Below, one piece after another: positions 63,513-64,000 of a stretch of DNA of 64,000 nt. Origin of the DNA: Adiantum capillus-veneris (taxonomy: Eukaryota > Streptophyta > Polypodiopsida > Polypodiales > Pteridaceae); assembly GCA_014529385.2 (NCBI GenBank), contig CM043953.1:66700872-66764871 (forward strand), in the 5' to 3' direction. The translations under genes were made by a program, and so were the position numbers. Every line of letters starts with the position of its first letter. Position 1 is the first letter of the stretch. The notes beneath the pieces are model-generated. The model did no database searches, was not told the DNA's origin, and worked only from the letters and a program-made list of their open reading frames with translations.

Positions 63513-64000
63513 ATGTCTTCCGGCACTCGCAAGGGTTCTTCTTCTTCAACAAGGTCCACAACCATTGTGGAAAATGATCCAAAATCTCCTAAATGTGGAG
63601 ATAGCAACACAATCACCCAACCAACGACATCGGAAACCATGATCATGGCGTACTTGGTATCATTGCAAGAGACCGTAAACAAACAAGGCGAAGACTTACG
63701 AGCACTTGCAATGGAGAATGGCACACTAAGGGTACTTGTGGTTGAGAATGAGAATCTCAAGAGGACACTTGAGATGCAAACAACACGTTTGATGCAACTT
63801 GAAGAGGAAGTCAAGGAATGTAAACGCTCTCTTGTGGACTTGAATGCTTTGAAGGAGCGGATGAGCAAAGTAGAGCATGACCATGTATTGAAAGAGGAGA
63901 AATTTGACACTATGAGCCGGGATGTATGCGACATGAAAAATGTATGCACAAACAAGTCTTGGGCTGATGTATGTGGTAGCAATGTGGTTTCTAATTCCTC
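63513..64000 (+). CDS. Coiled-coil protein, partial (runs off the window), possibly a retroelement Gag
   Basis: From ATG 63513 the frame is open to the window end (162 codons). It starts MSSGTRKGSSSSTRS, then has a predicted coiled coil from about residue 45 to 135 with heptad-like spacing: ALAMENGTLRVLVVENENLK, TTRLMQLEEEVKECKRSLVD and LNALKERMSKVEHDHVLKEE. No catalytic motif is visible yet. The position after a gypsy-like leader suggests a gag-type or other element protein, but it could be a host gene. Confidence 0.55.
   Translation, partial: MSSGTRKGSSSSTRSTTIVENDPKSPKCGDSNTITQPTTSETMIMAYLVSLQETVNKQGEDLRALAMENGTLRVLVVENENLKRTLEMQTTRLMQLEEEVKECKRSLVDLNALKERMSKVEHDHVLKEEKFDTMSRDVCDMKNVCTNKSWADVCGSNVVSNS

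Overview
This is about 64 kb of repeat-rich nuclear DNA from a land plant. Spliceosomal introns, Ty3-gypsy and Ty1-copia LTR retrotransposons, a CACTA transposon, a heavy-metal-associated isoprenylated protein (HIPP) pseudogene and very long GA/CT tracts all point that way. A Tat-like Ty3 element with a second RNase H domain and the very high repeat load would suit a fern, lycophyte or other large plant genome, but the species cannot be fixed from the sequence. I see no convincing single-copy host gene, no tRNA or rRNA gene and no CRISPR array. Nearly everything is mobile elements, often nested.

Layout. 1-2378: GA-rich low-complexity DNA. 2379-15645: a complete Ty3-gypsy element (gypsy-1, plus strand, LTRs about 1.03 kb), split inside its second RNase H by a 5.8-kb CACTA transposon (7245-13047, ATG target duplication); the CACTA carries transposase remnants and a captured HIPP fragment. 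15650-23268: relics, a 177-bp tandem repeat in three copies, a broken RING-like gene on the minus strand, and a field of CCCTAA-containing words. 23269-35278: gypsy-2 (minus strand), inserted into that field, with a 1,524-bp near-perfect inverted repeat inside it and a 1.3-kb piggyBac-like TTAA element just upstream of its gag. 35283-39711: the rest of the CCCTAA field, a diverged LTR relic and a LINE endonuclease relic. 39712-44897: copia-1 (minus strand). 45314-56835: the most unusual region, an 11.5-kb DNA transposon. 57030-57850: a gypsy gag-protease fragment. 58041-62683: copia-2, defective. 62690-64000: CT tracts, then a coiled-coil reading frame running off the edge.

The 45314-56835 element has 33-bp terminal inverted repeats (32/33 identical) and four genes. 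Gene A (+) is a four-exon transposase-like gene. Gene B (-) and gene D (-) encode proteins I do not recognise. Gene C (+) has exons encoding, in order, a CENH3/H3-like histone, a Ulp1-type (C48) peptidase and an FCP1/NIF-type phosphatase-like domain. Most splice phases agree across gene C, so the three domains look like one transcription unit, although two in-frame TAA codons and one unresolved junction interrupt it. A transposon carrying a centromeric-type histone together with a SUMO-protease-like and a phosphatase-like domain suggests that it acts on host chromatin; that role is inference only.
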